NCBI GenBank assembly: GCA_934699305.1
Contig: CAKUWM010000114.1
Span: 1-8,465 of the forward strand
Length of the DNA: 8,465 nucleotides
DNA from: an uncultured Saprospiraceae bacterium
Lineage (GTDB): Bacteria; Bacteroidota; Bacteroidia; Chitinophagales; Saprospiraceae
Direction of reading: 5' to 3'
Shown here: one piece after another, positions 6,733 to 8,465 of the stretch
Numbering within the stretch: position 1 is the first letter of the stretch
Layout of the letters: the number at the start of each line of letters is the position of its first letter
Program-made: the position numbers and the translations under genes
The notes under the pieces: model-generated
What the model was told of the DNA's origin: nothing
Seen by the model: only the letters and a program-made list of their open reading frames with translations
Databases searched by the model: none

Positions 6733-6774
6733 CTTACTGCTGAATTCGGGTTTAAGACTCTAACATTTGAAGGA

Positions 6775-7140
6775 ATGACGGTTCATTTGGATATTGGTAA
6801 AAAAGGTGAAAATATTGCAATAGACTATTTGCAAGAATCAGGCTTAACAATATTAGAAAGAAATTGGAGGTGGAAAAGGGCTGAAATTGACATTCTCGCT
6901 ATGGATGGCGATACTTTGGTCATTTATGAAGTAAAAACCAGATCCTATGACTACTACGGAGCTCCCGACTCTTTTGTTGATGACAAAAAACTTAACTTAC
7001 TCTTAGATGCAGGCACCCAGTATGCCATCAAAATAAATCACAATTGGGCAATCAGAATTGACCTGATAGGCATCCTTCTTAATGCAGACGGCGGCTTTAC
7101 TTTAAATCACATAAAAGACGCTTATTTTCCTACATTTTGA
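6775..7140 (+). CDS. yraN: YraN family (UPF0102) nuclease-fold protein
   Basis: A 121-residue soluble protein of the YraN/UPF0102 family, whose fold belongs to the PD-(D/E)XK nuclease group. Its cellular role is not established. Family hallmarks are present in order: HLDIGKKGENIAIDYL (4-19) with the conserved glutamate E12, ILERNWRWKRAEIDIL (26-41) with E37 and D39, and LVIYEVKTR (48-56) with E52 and K54. Together E37/D39/E52/K54 make the expected E-x-D...E-x-K metal site, so the active site looks intact. The ATG at 6775 is chosen because the family starts a few residues before the HLxxGxxGE motif and is usually about 115-120 long. The same frame is open to an ATG at 6625, but those 50 residues resemble nothing in the family and overlap three inverted repeats. 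The gene stands alone, divergent from glnS, and ends before a good terminator. Confidence 0.92.
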   Translation: MTVHLDIGKKGENIAIDYLQESGLTILERNWRWKRAEIDILAMDGDTLVIYEVKTRSYDYYGAPDSFVDDKKLNLLLDAGTQYAIKINHNWAIRIDLIGILLNADGGFTLNHIKDAYFPTF

Positions 7141-7191
7141 TTAAACCCGAATTCTTCATAGCGGTAAAGGGATTAATTTTTAATATAAATG

Positions 7192-7235
7192 TGAGCTTAT
7201 TTGATTCTACAATGCAAAAGTCTCATCTTTTTTTT
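7192..7235 (+). terminator. Rho-independent terminator of yraN
   Basis: TGAGCTT (7192-7198) pairs with AAG-CTCA (7218-7225, one bulged T at 7221) to make a seven-pair stem, followed closely by an eight-T run (7228-7235). It lies about 50 bases after the yraN stop. The 19-base loop is rather long, but the T-run is clear. Confidence 0.5.
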
Positions 7236-7263
7236 CTAAAAGCAATGAATCCGGTTATTTTTA

Positions 7264-7287
7264 CTGAAGTGAATGCCCTCACTTTAG
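7264..7287. terminator. Hairpin over the stop codon of the secreted-protein gene
   Basis: CTGAAGTGA (7264-7272) and TCACTTTAG (7279-7287) form a nine-pair stem with one G-U pair and a six-base loop. It includes the TGA stop of the leftward gene ending at 7279. No T-run follows on the minus strand, so a terminator or a 3'-end RNA stabiliser are both possible, and neither is proven. Confidence 0.3.
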
Positions 7288-7935
7288 AAGGTTCAACATT
7301 TTATTAAAATTTTCCTGAATTCGAAATTGTTCATCAAGCATATATTTTTTTCGGTTCGTGATTTTCTTTACGGGATAATTGATAAAATGAAATAATTTAC
7401 CCTGGTCAAAATAGCTTCTAACCTCAACGATAGTTGATTTTTTAAGGTCAAAAAATTCGGTATCCTTATTTTCAACCATCGCCGTTGAATCATAATACAT
7501 CGGTCGGTTATACATCAGTTGCTTTTCATAAACAAATGATAGCTGCCCTCCCAACAAATAATATTCGGTAATCACTTGATATGTTTCTCCATAATTGCGA
7601 GAGACAATTTTTTCAAGCGTACCTCTATTGTAATAATAATTCGCCTCTCCTCCTTCTAAAGTTTCAGCTAAATCCTTTGAAACAATTGATGTCCATTCTT
7701 TTAAAGCATTTATCCTTTTAAAATTAGCCTTAATTGGTTTAAGTTTGGCTGTCAAGGAATCAGAATCAACATTATCTCTCTGATGATAATATCTTGTCCT
7801 ATTTTTTTCAGAAACCGAATAAACAGAATAATATTTTGAATTATAGGTTGGGTGATTGATTGAAGATGCACTAATTTCGGGTAAATACATCAAAGTATTG
7901 AACATTAAAAAAAGAATAAGCATAACTCGTATCAT
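7279..7935 (-). CDS. Secreted protein of unknown function
   Basis: A 218-residue protein that I cannot assign to a named family. Residues 1-23 look like a signal peptide: an arginine, a strongly hydrophobic core (VMLILFLMFNTLMYL) and probable cleavage after ISA (21-23). There is no lipobox cysteine and no second membrane segment, so it is probably periplasmic or secreted. The best-ordered part is about 79-180: EGGEANYYYNRGTLEKI (94-110), YGETYQVITEYYLLGGQLSFVYEK (115-138), YNRPMYYDS (142-150) and EVRSYFDQGKL (171-181). The pattern is aromatic-rich beta-strands, similar to small hypothetical secreted proteins of Bacteroidota that I recall only loosely. The tail (188-218) is basic and helical. 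The ATG at 7935 is supported by the promoter 19 bases upstream. It appears to be transcribed alone, after the Smr gene on the same strand. Confidence 0.85.
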   Translation of the reverse strand: MIRVMLILFLMFNTLMYLPEISASSINHPTYNSKYYSVYSVSEKNRTRYYHQRDNVDSDSLTAKLKPIKANFKRINALKEWTSIVSKDLAETLEGGEANYYYNRGTLEKIVSRNYGETYQVITEYYLLGGQLSFVYEKQLMYNRPMYYDSTAMVENKDTEFFDLKKSTIVEVRSYFDQGKLFHFINYPVKKITNRKKYMLDEQFRIQENFNKMLNLLK

Positions 7936-7954
7936 ACGTCATATCGTATTTTAT

Positions 7955-7986
7955 CAAAATAATAAATATTGTATCTGGATTGCAAA
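7955..7986 (-). promoter_or_regulatory. Promoter of the secreted-protein gene
   Basis: On the minus strand TTTG (plus-strand 7983-7986) and TTATTTTG (7955-7962, one mismatch to TAnnTTTG) are separated by 20 bases. The box ends 19 bases before the ATG at 7935, the same geometry as the pheS and glnS promoters. It lies in the 126-base gap after the Smr gene, so this gene need not depend on read-through. Confidence 0.55.
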
Positions 7987-8061
7987 AATCAGAATATGTC
8001 TAAAATTTATGCTAAATGCAGTTCTCACTTTAAATCAAAACCTCAACATCCTAATCATGCT

Positions 8062-8465
8062 CTAATATAGCCATACTTCTGTCGCGCCAAAACCGAAAGA
8101 TTCATTGTATTCATTCTTAAACGTATTGACACCACTGTGTTGTATCAACTTTGTAGCTATTTCATCCTTCAATCGACCATTACCTACTCCATGGATGATA
8201 AATATCTGTTGGACTTTTAGCTTTATCGCTTTTTCAATAAATCTATCAAAAACACTCATTTGGTATTGTAGAATTTCTCCCTTTCGCAATGTTGATGGGT
8301 TTTGATGTATTTTATCTATGTGCAAATCTAATACCGGATTAAACTCAGCCCTTTCCTTTATGGCGGCTGATGGCTGTCGTTGTGAAGCTTCCTTCCGGTT
8401 AAGTAAAACCGCAGTTCTCCGCTCTTTTCGGGTATATTCAGACAATGATCCTGATTGCGTTTCTG
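8062..8465 (-). CDS. Smr-domain protein, 3' part (probably of the DUF2027-Smr type)
   Basis: The C-terminal 133 or so residues of a leftward gene whose 5' end lies beyond the window. The frame is open to the last base, so the in-frame TTG at 8445 is most likely an internal leucine codon and not the start. The visible part begins with a basic linker (residues such as RKERR) and then a complete Smr domain. It shows LDLHIDKI (the LDLH signature), LQYQMSVFDRFIEKAI, IFIIHGVGNGRLKDEI (the HGxG signature) and FGFGATEVWLY at the C-terminus. Smr domains bind or cleave nucleic acid in MutS2 and related proteins; no MutS ATPase part is visible here. In Bacteroidota a stand-alone form carries an N-terminal DUF2027 region, which the linker would fit, but that region is outside the window. 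The domain call is firm and the full architecture is inferred. Confidence 0.88.
   Translation of the reverse strand, partial: ETQSGSLSEYTRKERRTAVLLNRKEASQRQPSAAIKERAEFNPVLDLHIDKIHQNPSTLRKGEILQYQMSVFDRFIEKAIKLKVQQIFIIHGVGNGRLKDEIATKLIQHSGVNTFKNEYNESFGFGATEVWLY

Larger units (their letters stand above)
6332..6774. other. 443-base divergent intergenic region between glnS and yraN
   Basis: This is the only gene-free stretch over 300 bases. From left to right it holds the glnS promoter, a hairpin with a CCTCC/GGAGG loop (6396-6420), and a leftward terminator-like hairpin (6447-6474). It also holds a long-range stem (6508-6617) with an inner hairpin, a 13-base palindrome (6638-6650), a perfect 10-bp hairpin (6651-6674) and a 14-base palindrome (6719-6732). 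The reading frame of yraN stays open back to 6604 with an ATG at 6625, but that extension matches nothing in the YraN family. No tRNA or known riboswitch was recognised. Confidence 0.7.

Noticed and set aside
8141..8143. Idea that the Smr protein is part of a MutS2 gene
   Set aside because: No MutS ATPase motifs precede the Smr domain in the visible part, and the linker and C-terminal pattern fit the stand-alone Bacteroidota Smr type better. The region upstream is outside the window, so this is not fully excluded.
1..8465. Defence system, prophage, insertion sequence or CRISPR array
   Set aside because: No transposase, integrase, phage, toxin-antitoxin or Cas-like protein is present, and there are no regularly spaced repeats. 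Nuclease-like YraN and Smr are conserved housekeeping families that are not adjacent in an operon here.

Overview
The window looks like a chromosomal housekeeping segment from a member of the Bacteroidota. Three things point there. The PheS and GlnRS sequences have Bacteroidota-type signatures. There is a long LptA/OstA-like protein and an Smr-domain protein of the kinds typical of that phylum. The recognisable promoters follow the Bacteroidota pattern (TTTG, about 20 bases, TAnnTTTG) instead of -35/-10 boxes, and no start codon has a clear Shine-Dalgarno sequence. The sequence is AT-rich. I cannot place it below phylum level.

Layout. At the left, pheS (phenylalanyl-tRNA synthetase alpha chain) runs rightward from its own promoter. 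It converges on a four-gene leftward block that reads, in transcription order, glnS (glutaminyl-tRNA synthetase), a small DUF7009-like protein, a DAO-family FAD oxidoreductase and a large periplasmic LptA/OstA-like protein. The four genes are separated by +29, -8 and -1 nucleotides, so they are very probably one operon driven from just upstream of glnS. Next comes the longest gene-free stretch (6332-6774). It holds the glnS promoter, several inverted repeats, a terminator-like hairpin that faces left, and a possible structured RNA on the minus strand. Rightward yraN follows, with a good terminator. The right end carries a leftward gene for an unrecognised secreted protein with its own promoter, and the 3' part of a leftward Smr-domain gene cut by the window edge.

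How the genes fit together. pheS and glnS supply charged tRNAs. The OstA-like protein belongs to lipopolysaccharide transport to the outer membrane. YraN and the Smr protein belong to nuclease-fold or nucleic-acid-associated families of poorly known role. The DUF7009-like and FAD proteins are translationally coupled but of unknown substrate. There is no mobile element, CRISPR array, tRNA, rRNA or defence system here. The only candidate for something undescribed is the roughly 180-nt minus-strand RNA at about 6436-6617 between glnS and yraN, supported by sequence geometry alone.
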